The translations under genes and the position numbers were made by a program. Below are positions 17,282 to 25,106 of a stretch of 62,817 nucleotides of DNA, in pieces. The stretch comes from a virus. Numbering within the stretch: position 1 is the first letter of the stretch; each line of letters begins with the position of its first letter. The notes under the pieces are model-generated. The model saw only the letters and a list, made by a program, of their open reading frames with translations, had not been told where the DNA came from and did not search any database. The DNA lies in IMG/VR virus record IMGVR_UViG_3300025120_013924, positions 1 to 62,817 of that record, one strand, 5' to 3'.

Positions 17282-17467
17282 TTAAGATTGTTTATTTATT
17301 TTTAATTCCACCATCTGATTAGCGTGACGTTTACATTTGTGCTCATGATTTCGACGGCACCAGTTATTATATAATTTGGCCACAGGTATAGAGAGTGCAG
17401 AAAGCCCAAAGCAACCAAGTAAAACTAAACCTTCTACTATAAATCCACAAATACAACTTAGAATCAT
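17282..17467 (-). CDS. small membrane protein
   Basis: 61 residues; AGGGA lies about 8 bases before the ATG. Residues about 1-32 are hydrophobic (ILSCICGFIVEGLVLLGCF), then a basic His/Lys/Arg tail with CRRNHEHKCKRH. One membrane span with a positively charged inner tail is likely. Pairs with the next small membrane protein upstream on the same strand. Confidence 0.55.
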   Translation of the reverse strand: MILSCICGFIVEGLVLLGCFGLSALSIPVAKLYNNWCRRNHEHKCKRHANQMVELKINKQS

Positions 17468-17480
17468 TAATATTCCCTAA

Positions 17481-17669
17481 TTAAAGAACCCATTTATCTA
17501 TAGGCTTTTTTCTAATTATATTTTCTTTTTCTGGGAAAGTAAATATCAATGTTTTACTTTGTCCCATTTCTTTTTGCAATTTTACGTAACTTCTGTTTTG
17601 AACGTAGTTTGTAAGAATAGAAATCAATAAAATCCCTATTAAAATTATTGTTAATGGATGTATTTTCAC
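17481..17669 (-). CDS. small single-span membrane protein
   Basis: 62 residues from GTG 17669; AAAGGAG at ideal spacing decides the start. An N-terminal membrane helix (TIILIGILLISILTNYV) is followed by a basic soluble tail. It precedes the 17282 gene with 13 bases between. Phages often carry such host-directed membrane peptides; nothing more can be said. Confidence 0.6.
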   Translation of the reverse strand: MKIHPLTIILIGILLISILTNYVQNRSYVKLQKEMGQSKTLIFTFPEKENIIRKKPIDKWVL

Positions 17670-17731
17670 AATTACTCCTTTAATTTTAAATTAGTTACTT
17701 TTTGGCTTTTTGAAAAGTATATAACTTTGTT

Positions 17732-17893
17732 ATGAATTTTAAAAAATTTATTGAAATAAATGAACCTAGAAAAAATATGAAATCTCGTTGGAGCATAAAA
17801 TATAAAAAAAATATAAATTGCTCTAATCCAAAAGGCTTTTCTCAAAAGCAATATTGCAAGCGTCAAGAAAAAGGTGGGAAATATGACTCTTAA
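17732..17893 (+). CDS. short basic tagged protein with CSNPKGFSQKQYC motif
   Basis: 53 residues: MNFKKFIEINEP is a tag, then a very basic body and CSNPKGFSQKQYCKRQEKGG. The NPKGFSQ...C motif resembles short C-terminal modules I recall from marine T4-like phage proteins, but I cannot confirm this without a search. Two cysteines bracket the motif. It overlaps the start of the formylglycine-enzyme-like gene. Highly basic and probably tagged for the head, it could bind DNA in the capsid. The opposite-strand frame 17672-17866 is its shadow. Confidence 0.6.
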   Translation: MNFKKFIEINEPRKNMKSRWSIKYKKNINCSNPKGFSQKQYCKRQEKGGKYDS

Positions 17894-20800
17894 AGATGTT
17901 GGGCATATCGGTCCAAATCATTATGGTGCATACGACATGGGAGCTGAAGTAGCAGAATGGGTGTTCACAGGAAGTGCGGATAGACAATCTGGAGGTGGAC
18001 GGGAACTCTGGAACGAATATATCAATCCTTGTTTAATGAGAGGCAGAGCAGGAAGTGTTACTTTGCTTGATCACACGCTGTACCACTCTAATGACATAGG
18101 ACCGAATGTAGGTTTTAGATATATGGCTCCTATGCTTGTTCATGCTGAACCATGGCATGATTATTATCCGCCTGAAGAACCACCTTCTCTCCCTGCAGAT
18201 ATGGTTCCTATAGGAGATGAGCAGGTTAACGTCATAACAAACAGACCGTCAAATGCCCAGATAATCGCTGCCATCGAGCACCCGGGATTTTTCTTAGGCG
18301 ATTGGGACTACGACTACATGAACGGAAAATTTTCCAGCGCATCTAAAGCAAACATTCCAGACCTCATCAATCATAATTTTTATAGTGTTAATTCTAATTA
18401 CATTCCCAGTCATCTGACTTATACCAAACCGCAAGCAGGCTATCCAATATCCCGCAACGCTGCATCCGGGATACGACAGGAATCTGATTTTGTTGTGCCA
18501 GCACGTTTTCCGTACACCGACGACCATGGTGGGGATTATTTCAGGAGGTTTGGTGAACGTCGAAAACCGCTTACACCTTTTGTTGGAAGTGTCCCATATA
18601 AATTTTATATGAAAACAAATTTAGTCACAGTAGATGAATACTGCGAATTTTTAAACTCTGTTGCTACTAGTGGCGATGTATCAACGTTCCCCACGCCAAG
18701 ATACCAAAATCCACAAAATTGGTCAGGAACCTATTACAATGTTCAAATGGAATCTAGCATAAGCAGAGAATGGAATGGATCTATATTTCAATATTCTCCT
18801 GTTTCGAACATGTCAAATAAACCTATAACAAATGTTTCTTTTGCTCAAGCAGTTCGCTACTGCGAATGGCTTTCAAGCGGAAAAATTTCTTCTTTTGGAT
18901 TCATGTCATCTAAGATGGACATAACAGGAAGATTAACCAATAACCCAGATGGCAAAAGTTATCACCGGTTGACAAGGGCGGGAGGAGAAATTAGAGGTGG
19001 AACAAAAAAATATAGACTTCCTTCATTTAATGAATGGTACAAAGCAGCATACTACAAAGGAGGAGGATTAAGTTCTGAATATTGGAGCTATGGAAATTCT
19101 TCAAATTCAAGGAATGGATTCAACACACAACATCCTTTTGAAGACTTAATAGTATCAAGACCTTTGTATAATTTAACACTAGCAATGAACGATCACTCTA
19201 CAGTGGATGCATTTGAAAAATCTGAATTGATAGCAGGAACATCAACATACACAGACAAAGTAATCAACTTTATAGAAAATCTTGAATCAAGGACTGCTGC
19301 TGTGCCCGGGCGCCCAGATCTGCCTAGTGTAGAATATCGAATAGACGGATTAAAGTTCAATAATTTTGGATCTTTACCCATAGAAAATGAAACAGTTTGG
19401 AAAAATATAGATGAGATAGCAGAAGTATTATTCAAATCATCAAAAACTAAATATATAAATCCTCAATATGTCTTTGGAGATGGCTATACAGAAAGATCAA
19501 TGGTGAATGGCTTGCGCGATTCGAGACACCGGATATTTTTTAGATGGGACAAGAAGTACACAACCGGCGTCAGTAAAGTTTGGTCTATAATAAACACTAT
19601 TTTTAGTGTACACAGGCTATATTTTAATTCTGGTGGAATTATAGGAGCCGACGAAGGAATAAAAATTATTATAGGAAAGGGCACAACCGTTCGTTTGTCA
19701 TCAGAGGAGATTGAACGAGTAAAATCTATTCAATCTTTATTTAAAAAACTTACTGTAATGTTTGAATATAAAGTTAACCAAAATGCTTTAGATGAAAGAT
19801 TACATGGCCAACTATACGGAACTTCTTTTAGAGGACTTGAAATACTAGCTTTTCCACCTGCCCCCGGGTTTGTAAATCAAGGAGAAGGAACTTCCGCAAG
19901 CGTTGAGGATATGTCTAATGTATTTAGAAACGCTGTTATTGCCGAAATGAATAATTGGAAAGATGAAAATATAACAGACGAAACTATTCAAAACTGGAAA
20001 CAAACAATTAAAAATGGCAGACCCGTTATGATTGTTAATGCTAGTATCGACAAAAAGAAAGCTCTTAGACTAGATTACATTAAAGATGGGTTTCCTGGGG
20101 ATCCATATCCGAATGAAGATCAGATGTTCCCAGATTTATATCCAAGTTTCACAGTAGAAACAATAGAAACTACAGAAAGAATATCAGAAAACATTACAAT
20201 CCCCGGCGTAAATTATTTACTAAACATTAATTTCAAAAATCCCACGAACAGCATTTTTGGGCCGTATAAAATTAAATATGGATGGGGTTTGGAAGAAGAC
20301 CGTGGATCTTATGTAGGTGACTATGAAACAACAGCATTATCTGATCCTTATGGCGGAGGACCTTACTGGACAGATGCGAATATACCAGAAGGTTATGTGA
20401 TTGAATATATTGACAAAGAAATTTATGAAACTCAAACCGATTCCTATGATCCTCCGGGAGTTTATCAAGCCTCAGCGCCTCCATACGGTCAGATGCCAAC
20501 AGAGCCTTTGTCAAACCCTTCTACCTTTGCGTTATCTCAGGGCGCTGCGGCGTCTCAGGCAACTGCTGCGGTTGGTACCGCTGCAGCCATCACGCCAAGA
20601 CCAAATGGGGTTGGAGAGCCACCGTTCGATGGCGAACCAATACGCTATACATTAATTCATCCTCATTATCCACCCGAAACTGGACTCGTTACTGGACTTG
20701 CGGATGTTACGCAAGCAGAGGGCGGTTGGGGTGCGTCTGGAGTACCTTTAAAACATAAAAATGAGTATCTTCGGTCACAAATTACCCCTCCTTTTGAACG

Positions 20801-21203
20801 AGCTGTGCCCTTATCAAACACACATGACATTAGAGAAAAAGATCCCAATCTTAGAGAGGAGTACTATGATGGTACGATTTTAAAAGGGCACCTTGGATCT
20901 TCCCAGTCGCCAGATGATGTTGATATTGTTACTTCTTTAATAATAACAAGATTTAGAGCCAATATTAAAGGTGATGAAATTGAAGGAGATAAATCCACCC
21001 CAGAATCTTATCCTAGTGGATATACAAATAGAGAAGTTAATGGGCTTGTTCCCGGAAAATCTTATTATTTTAGAATAGCTCTTATTCCAAGAAGCACTGA
21101 GAACCCGGAAGGAATCCTTGGCGGAGGGAGCCAAATTGGAGATTTAGGGTCAAGTCGCTGGCATTATATCCCAGAACCAATCTACATAGAAGAATTATCA
21201 TGA
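17883..21203 (+). CDS. large virion-type protein with permuted FGE-sulfatase (C-lectin) fold
   Basis: 1106 residues from ATG 17883, chosen over GTG 17874 because AAGGTGGG lies just upstream. Residues about 3-85 (GPNHYGAYDMGAEVAEWVF ... GFRYM) look like the C-terminal half of an FGE-sulfatase domain. Residues about 240-420 (KTNLVTVDEYCEFLN, PITNVSFAQAVRYCEWLS, YRLPSFNEWYKAAYYKGG) look like its N-terminal half, so the order is swapped. A fibronectin III-like segment (VNGLVPGKSYYFRIALI) is near the C-terminus. Phage proteins with this fold usually bind ligands rather than make formylglycine; no catalytic Cys pair is evident. Best guess: receptor- or glycan-binding virion protein. No reverse transcriptase is seen nearby. 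Confidence 0.65.
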   Translation: MTLKDVGHIGPNHYGAYDMGAEVAEWVFTGSADRQSGGGRELWNEYINPCLMRGRAGSVTLLDHTLYHSNDIGPNVGFRYMAPMLVHAEPWHDYYPPEEPPSLPADMVPIGDEQVNVITNRPSNAQIIAAIEHPGFFLGDWDYDYMNGKFSSASKANIPDLINHNFYSVNSNYIPSHLTYTKPQAGYPISRNAASGIRQESDFVVPARFPYTDDHGGDYFRRFGERRKPLTPFVGSVPYKFYMKTNLVTVDEYCEFLNSVATSGDVSTFPTPRYQNPQNWSGTYYNVQMESSISREWNGSIFQYSPVSNMSNKPITNVSFAQAVRYCEWLSSGKISSFGFMSSKMDITGRLTNNPDGKSYHRLTRAGGEIRGGTKKYRLPSFNEWYKAAYYKGGGLSSEYWSYGNSSNSRNGFNTQHPFEDLIVSRPLYNLTLAMNDHSTVDAFEKSELIAGTSTYTDKVINFIENLESRTAAVPGRPDLPSVEYRIDGLKFNNFGSLPIENETVWKNIDEIAEVLFKSSKTKYINPQYVFGDGYTERSMVNGLRDSRHRIFFRWDKKYTTGVSKVWSIINTIFSVHRLYFNSGGIIGADEGIKIIIGKGTTVRLSSEEIERVKSIQSLFKKLTVMFEYKVNQNALDERLHGQLYGTSFRGLEILAFPPAPGFVNQGEGTSASVEDMSNVFRNAVIAEMNNWKDENITDETIQNWKQTIKNGRPVMIVNASIDKKKALRLDYIKDGFPGDPYPNEDQMFPDLYPSFTVETIETTERISENITIPGVNYLLNINFKNPTNSIFGPYKIKYGWGLEEDRGSYVGDYETTALSDPYGGGPYWTDANIPEGYVIEYIDKEIYETQTDSYDPPGVYQASAPPYGQMPTEPLSNPSTFALSQGAAASQATAAVGTAAAITPRPNGVGEPPFDGEPIRYTLIHPHYPPETGLVTGLADVTQAEGGWGASGVPLKHKNEYLRSQITPPFERAVPLSNTHDIREKDPNLREEYYDGTILKGHLGSSQSPDDVDIVTSLIITRFRANIKGDEIEGDKSTPESYPSGYTNREVNGLVPGKSYYFRIALIPRSTENPEGILGGGSQIGDLGSSRWHYIPEPIYIEELS

Positions 21204-21253
21204 ATTTTCATTTAAAGGATTACTTAATATATTTGGAGAAGCAAAAGTTATAA
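21200..21253 (+). CDS. 17-residue tag-like mini-ORF
   Basis: ATG 21200 overlaps the previous stop (ATGA) and reads MNFHLKDYLIYLEKQKL then TAA. Like the mini-ORF at 227, it carries a tag-like F-x-x-[YW]-L-x-x-L-E start and no cargo. It may be a decayed tagged gene, a true micropeptide or chance. Low confidence. Confidence 0.3.
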   Translation: MNFHLKDYLIYLEKQKL

Positions 21254-21266
21254 TTACTACTCAAAA

Positions 21267-21956
21267 ATGATTTATTATTTATTATTCGTATTTTTAATGC
21301 CACTATTCATAGCATACATTTTAATATGCCTTGTGGCTCCACCTTTATTTTTTAATAAAAAAGAAATAAAGATGGAAGAAATATTAGAAGATAAAGAAGA
21401 AGAAGATAAAGAAGATAAAGAAGAAGATGATGAAGAAGAAGATGATGATGAAGATGATGAACCTAAAGATAGAAAAGTTTTCATAACCAAAGATTACATT
21501 CACTCTGATTTTATTTTTTATTCATCTGAATGGAGTTCTATATTCATTACTGAAAAGAAATATATTGTAATTGGATGGGGAGATAGAGGAATATTTTTAG
21601 AAACAAAAACTTGGCCTGAATTAAAAATATCTAATGTGATTAAAGCTTTTTTTGGACTTAATGAATCTGTTGTAAGGGTTAAGTTCATAGACAGACTGCC
21701 TGAAGACTATGTTAAAAATAAAATAAACATAGATCAATTTGAATCTTTGAAAAATCACATAATGTCCTCTTTTTTAGATTTCCAAGAAATTGAAAAAGAG
21801 GACGATTATTGTGAAGATGGCATTTTTTACAAATCAAAATTAAATTACAATTGCATAAACACTTGTAACAACTGGGTAAATCAAGGTCTTATTAAGTCTG
21901 ATGTTGCAAAAAGAACTTGGGCGCCATTAAGTGTCAATATTAAAGTTATTGATTAA
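21267..21956 (+). CDS. DUF2459-like membrane-anchored protein with acidic linker
   Basis: 229 residues. An N-terminal membrane helix (about 1-27) is followed by a long Asp/Glu/Lys linker (about 38-70) and a globular domain. HSDFIF, IGWGDRGIFLETKTWPELK and NTCNNWVNQGLIKSDV match the pattern of DUF2459 (TIGR02117, first noted near urease genes), including the conserved His, GWGD and TCN-W boxes. The family is thought to have a papain-like fold, but its role is unknown. The domain should sit on the side of the membrane reached by the C-terminus. The acidic linker is unusual. Ends convergently with the 21946 gene. Confidence 0.6.
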   Translation: MIYYLLFVFLMPLFIAYILICLVAPPLFFNKKEIKMEEILEDKEEEDKEDKEEDDEEEDDDEDDEPKDRKVFITKDYIHSDFIFYSSEWSSIFITEKKYIVIGWGDRGIFLETKTWPELKISNVIKAFFGLNESVVRVKFIDRLPEDYVKNKINIDQFESLKNHIMSSFLDFQEIEKEDDYCEDGIFYKSKLNYNCINTCNNWVNQGLIKSDVAKRTWAPLSVNIKVID

Positions 21957-22092
21957 GCAATTCTTGTATTTGTTGATTTCTTTTTTTCATAATATCTTTT
22001 ATTCCTGAATCACCTAAATTACTATTTGAAATAAAAGACATTGCAATTACCAAAAACAACAAAAACATAAACAAAACAAATACAACTCTCAT
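21946..22092 (-). CDS. small membrane protein (48 aa)
   Basis: Too short for most gene finders but well supported: AGCAGGAGG precedes the ATG at 22092. Residues about 2-20 form a membrane helix (VVFVLFMFLLFLVIAMSF), then a charged tail rich in Gln/Asn. Its 3' end overlaps the convergent DUF2459-like gene by 11 bases. First of a run of small envelope-directed genes on the minus strand with 22657 and 22778. Confidence 0.6.
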   Translation of the reverse strand: MRVVFVLFMFLLFLVIAMSFISNSNLGDSGIKDIMKKRNQQIQELLNQ

Positions 22093-22103
22093 ATAGCCTC
22101 CTG

Positions 22104-22688
22104 CTATTTATTTTTTTTCCATATTCCGGATTTTTCTTTGCTGTCCGAATCAGCTTTTTCATAAGCTTTACAAAAACTTGTGAAATCAATATTTGACAAG
22201 GCAGGTTTTAGTTTTTCATAAACATATTCCCTATTGCTTGTCATTTTTTCAAAATCTAAAAATATAGTTTCTATATCATGCAAGGTTGTTTCTCTAATCA
22301 AAATTGAAATTGATTTATAAAACTCATCCAGTTGAGATTCATAATCAGTAGCGTTCCAAGTAAGACCACCAGCACGGTTTTGAAAATGCTCTCTAGATTT
22401 TGCTGCTTCTTCATATTTTCTAATGGGAACTATTACAAAATCTATTTTCCATTTTTTCTCCGTAACCAGATTTGAGATATGTCTAGAGAAAGTTGGAGAT
22501 TTTATGAACCTAATAGATTCATTTTTGGGATCGTTTCCATTAAGTTCTATTCCTGAATTACATTTATTGAATATATATTTCTGAATCTCTTTAGGATCTA
22601 TTCCCGTATTTAGATTAAGGTAAGTAAACAGCCTCATTAAAAATGTAGTGCCACACCTACCTGTTCCTGTCACCAGCACTTTGTTCAT
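22104..22688 (-). CDS. P-loop sulfotransferase-like protein
   Basis: 194 residues starting MNKVLVTGTGRCGTTFLMRLF, with GTGRCGTTFL as the PAPS 5'-phosphosulfate loop. The usual 3' loop is weakly visible around VPIRKYEEAAKSREHF near residue 85, typical of the STS-like 'IRHP..' strand. It lacks a membrane segment. Short for a sulfotransferase but the fold start is clear. AAGGAGG lies just before the ATG. Fourth sulfotransferase-like protein of the window. Confidence 0.7.
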   Translation of the reverse strand: MNKVLVTGTGRCGTTFLMRLFTYLNLNTGIDPKEIQKYIFNKCNSGIELNGNDPKNESIRFIKSPTFSRHISNLVTEKKWKIDFVIVPIRKYEEAAKSREHFQNRAGGLTWNATDYESQLDEFYKSISILIRETTLHDIETIFLDFEKMTSNREYVYEKLKPALSNIDFTSFCKAYEKADSDSKEKSGIWKKNK

Positions 22689-22767
22689 TTACAACCTCCT
22701 TGTTGTTTTTGAAAAACTTTGAAATTAGGTACACAATAGTTCCTACAATTCCTGTTAGTAAAATCAT
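22657..22767 (-). CDS. small membrane protein (36 aa) overlapping sulfotransferase start
   Basis: AAGGAGTTCGAA precedes ATG 22767. MILLTGIVGTIVYLISKFF is a membrane helix followed by a short charged tail. It overlaps the first 32 bases of the next gene in another frame and even contains that gene's Shine-Dalgarno, suggesting translational coupling. Possibly a membrane peptide or simply a leader that tunes sulfotransferase expression. Confidence 0.5.
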   Translation of the reverse strand: MILLTGIVGTIVYLISKFFKNNKEVVNEQSAGDRNR

Positions 22768-22777
22768 TTCGAACTCC

Positions 22778-23236
22778 TTATCTGTTTTGATTAATCCAAC
22801 TTGAATAGTCAGATTTTCTATAGCCTTTCTTTTTGCTTTTTATCACTTCATTTTTAAGAATAAAAGAAGTGGGATAAGATCTTACTTTAAAACTTTTAGC
22901 TAGATCTTTTCTCTCATCAGCATTTACAAAACAAATAACGTAGTTTGTTAAATCGAAATTCCTTATTTCATTTTTTAACTTTACGCAATATCCACACCAA
23001 TCTGTTCCTAAAACAACCAATAAAGGTTTGTCTTTTGAAATCTTTAGTGCTTCTTCGTAGCTATCAGCAAAGATAGGCTCTGAAGATTTAGGTTCTTCTG
23101 AGCTTTTTGGCATTACTATTTGAGAGTTAGAATTTTCCCAATTGCCACTTGCTCCATTTGCGTCATGCGCAGAAGTGCAGCCAATTGTAGGAATTAATAC
23201 TAATGCCAATGCAATTAAACATATTTTTTTTATCAT
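22778..23236 (-). CDS. thioredoxin-like lipoprotein
   Basis: 152 residues. Signal peptide with lipobox PTIGC at about residues 16-20, a Ser/Pro/Glu linker (about 30-58), then a thioredoxin-fold domain with the active site DWCGYC near residue 81 and cis-Pro region SYPTSFIL. AAGGAGG precedes the start. It should be tethered to the membrane outside the cytoplasm and reduce, form or isomerise disulfides. The Cys-rich lipoprotein at 1144 and the Cys-rich spike at 46420 are possible clients, by inference only. Confidence 0.8.
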   Translation of the reverse strand: MIKKICLIALALVLIPTIGCTSAHDANGASGNWENSNSQIVMPKSSEEPKSSEPIFADSYEEALKISKDKPLLVVLGTDWCGYCVKLKNEIRNFDLTNYVICFVNADERKDLAKSFKVRSYPTSFILKNEVIKSKKKGYRKSDYSSWINQNR

Positions 23237-23327
23237 TTTTTCCTCCTTGAATGATGTTTTCCTAATAATTATGTATTACTAATAAATCTTTTTATTTAAT
23301 GCATAGATAAAAAGAAAGAGGCTTATC

Positions 23328-23735
23328 ATGAATGAATTAATATTAGAAATAAATAAACTGAGTGTAGAAGAAGTTGCCATAATAGTAGAAAACTATTGGT
23401 TGGAGTTGGCTGAGGTCGCAAAAGATCCTGCTCAAAAACAAACATTTTTACAAAAAGCTGGTGCTGTTGGAAAAAAAGTACTTCAAGGTATAGGCGGAGC
23501 AGCAAGAGGTGTGGCAGACGCATTTAAACAGGGATATGAAAACAAATCTAATATTGACAAAGTAATCCAACTTCTCACCGATGAGGGTCTTTATAATAAT
23601 GAAATAAAGGCAATTCTTGCAAAAGCGGTGATGCAGAAAGCACAAAAAGCCAAGGCATCTAAATCGCCAAATAAGTCCGGCCAAAAACAAATGAAATTGC
23701 CATTCAAAGAATGGCTTTTAGAAAACTCAAAATAA
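23328..23735 (+). CDS. helical protein with C-terminal tag
   Basis: 135 residues, AAAGAGG upstream. N-terminal helices (INKLSVEEVAIIVENYW), a Gly/Ala-rich linker, a helical pair near 80-115 with IDKVIQLLTDEGLYNNEIKAIL and a Lys-rich tail. It ends KLPFKEWLLENSK, a tag-like peptide at the C-terminus, not the start. Could be the end of a scaffold/core-like protein or a tag that works from either end. No other family recognised. Its end overlaps the convergent 23727 gene. Confidence 0.55.
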   Translation: MNELILEINKLSVEEVAIIVENYWLELAEVAKDPAQKQTFLQKAGAVGKKVLQGIGGAARGVADAFKQGYENKSNIDKVIQLLTDEGLYNNEIKAILAKAVMQKAQKAKASKSPNKSGQKQMKLPFKEWLLENSK

Positions 23736-24473
23736 ACTTTTATTTACCCGTAACTTTTTAGCTATTGGTTTTTTGTGATAGTTTAATGATGTAGATTCAA
23801 TAAAATAAAAATTTATATAAGTAAAGTTTTCAACTTCTAAACGCATGTCTTTCAAGAGAGAAACGGCATTCATTAAGTCTTTTTTATTAGAATGATAATG
23901 TCCAGAATAATTATCGACATTGATTATTTTCCCTGAAGAATTAATATGAAGCCTGCCTGCTCCATAAACAAAAGAGGATTCGTCGCTTAAGTAATAATGC
24001 TTATATCCTATTTTTAAATTTTTACTTTTTGTAATTACGAAATCTAAAAAGATATCAGTTGAAGAATTTACAAAATTTGATTTAACAATATCTTTGAAAT
24101 TTTTAAATAATATTTTTTTGTCAACAATTTCAAATTCAAAATTTTTATATTCGCGTATAACATATTTTTTGGGATTTATTTTTAGTGTAATTGCATATTG
24201 AAAATGTTTTTTCAAAAACGCAAGACATTCTTTTACTTCAGATTTTTCAACTTCATTTAATTTTACTTTGACTTTTTTGTTTTTTACCTTAGCCAATTCA
24301 TCGTCAAAACTTTTGCCATTTAAATAAAATAAAATTAAAAACTCATCTATTAATTCTTTTTTCAAATCTGTACTTTCAATTAATCTAAATAGTTCTGCAT
24401 TATTTCCAGGATCATTTGGAAACAAATGAGCTTTTTCTAACCAACTCTTTAGTTCTACATTTTTATTTAACAT
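23727..24473 (-). CDS. tagged protein with SGHY-type domain
   Basis: 248 residues. Start MLNKNVELKSWLEKAHL carries a tag-like LKSWLE. The C-terminal 100 residues contain SSFVYGAGRLHINSSGKI and DNYSGHYHSNKKDL, a G-x(n)-G-x-I-x-x-[ID]-N-x-SGHY pattern I associate with small domains found at the ends of toxin-like or phage proteins; I cannot name the family with certainty. Overall basic and Lys-rich. Inferred to be a packaged protein, possibly an effector. Confidence 0.5.
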   Translation of the reverse strand: MLNKNVELKSWLEKAHLFPNDPGNNAELFRLIESTDLKKELIDEFLILFYLNGKSFDDELAKVKNKKVKVKLNEVEKSEVKECLAFLKKHFQYAITLKINPKKYVIREYKNFEFEIVDKKILFKNFKDIVKSNFVNSSTDIFLDFVITKSKNLKIGYKHYYLSDESSFVYGAGRLHINSSGKIINVDNYSGHYHSNKKDLMNAVSLLKDMRLEVENFTYINFYFIESTSLNYHKKPIAKKLRVNKSLF

Positions 24474-24537
24474 TGATATTTTTTTTGCTCTACTTAGAAT
24501 GAGTATTCTTGTTTAACTTAATATATTTAATCTAATT

Positions 24538-24774
24538 ATGAAATACACAGAAAAAGAATTAAACTTAGCCAAAAGATATGCAAATGGGGATTGTAATGAT
24601 GTTCAATTAAATTATTTAATCTCAACGAATAATTTGGATCAGAAAAAAGTAGAGCTTTTAATTAATTTTTGTAAGCACTCTGCTCCTTTTGTAACTTTTT
24701 GTTGGGTTGTTCTTTTGTTCTATGTCTTTCATCTTTCGCTATGTTTTGCATATTCTTTGTATAATGTTTGGTGA
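24538..24774 (+). CDS. small membrane protein with N-terminal helical domain
   Basis: 78 residues. Residues 1-45 are soluble and helical (YTEKELNLAKRYANGDC, LISTNNLDQKKVELLINF), and residues about 50-75 are a membrane helix. Its plan matches the protein at 7886. Initiation signal is weak. Function unknown. Confidence 0.5.
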   Translation: MKYTEKELNLAKRYANGDCNDVQLNYLISTNNLDQKKVELLINFCKHSAPFVTFCWVVLLFYVFHLSLCFAYSLYNVW

Positions 24775-24791
24775 AATATTTGCTTTAAACG

Positions 24792-24819
24792 TTGACAATT
24801 AATTTTGAAATCTTATAAT
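24792..24819 (+). promoter_or_regulatory. near-consensus sigma70 promoter for csrA
   Basis: TTGACA (24792-24797), 16-base spacer, TATAAT (24814-24819). Both hexamers are perfect. The csrA start lies 40 bases downstream. This is the strongest promoter I see in the window and implies early transcription by unmodified host RNA polymerase. Confidence 0.85.
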
Positions 24820-24858
24820 TAAAGCACCTAAACTTAAAATTTTATTCAAGGAGTGGAT

Positions 24859-25038
24859 ATGTTAGTTCTTACTAGAAAAATGAATGAAAGTATTATCATT
24901 CAAGACAACATAGAGATTTGTATTGTTAATGTTGATAGAGACAGAGTCAAAATTGGAATACAAGCTCCCAAAGAAATCTCAATTCATCGAGCTGAAATTT
25001 ATGAAAAAATTAAAAACTCTGATGTCGAAAAAGCCTAA
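24859..25038 (+). CDS. csrA: carbon storage regulator CsrA
   Basis: 59 residues from ATG 24859 (AAGGAG 5-6 bases upstream; the GTG at 24853 is unlikely). [20 protein letters not shown] and [22 protein letters not shown] give a complete CsrA fold, including the RNA-binding Arg near 44 (HRAEI) and the strand-1 LTRK. CsrA dimers bind GGA motifs near ribosome sites of target mRNAs and alter their translation or decay. A GGA lies in its own ribosome site, as in autoregulated csrA genes. The gene is monocistronic, with its own promoter and terminator. A phage copy could redirect host metabolism or motility. Confidence 0.9.
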   Translation: MLVLTRKMNESIIIQDNIEICIVNVDRDRVKIGIQAPKEISIHRAEIYEKIKNSDVEKA

Positions 25039-25043
25039 TTACA

Positions 25044-25105
25044 TGCATGGTGATATTAATCAGTAGTTGTAATCAATACCATTAATATCACTATGCAATT
25101 TTTTT
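25044..25105 (+). terminator. terminator of csrA
   Basis: A 17-base arm (25044-25060) pairs with 25081-25097, with a single G-U pair, a 20-base loop, and seven T from 25099. Long and strong; closes the csrA unit. Confidence 0.85.
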
Positions 25106-25106
25106 A

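Noticed and set aside
17262-17290. TTAACC-AA-GGTTAA hairpin between convergent genes
   Set aside because: Six-bp stem with a two-base loop and no T-run; too weak to call a terminator.
17672-17866. Hydrophobic minus-strand frame of 64 residues
   Set aside because: Overlaps the tagged small protein at 17732 on the other strand, has no ribosome site, and shows no domain.
17883-21203. Diversity-generating retroelement target
   Set aside because: The lectin-like fold fits, but no reverse transcriptase, accessory gene or template/variable repeat pair is visible in the window.
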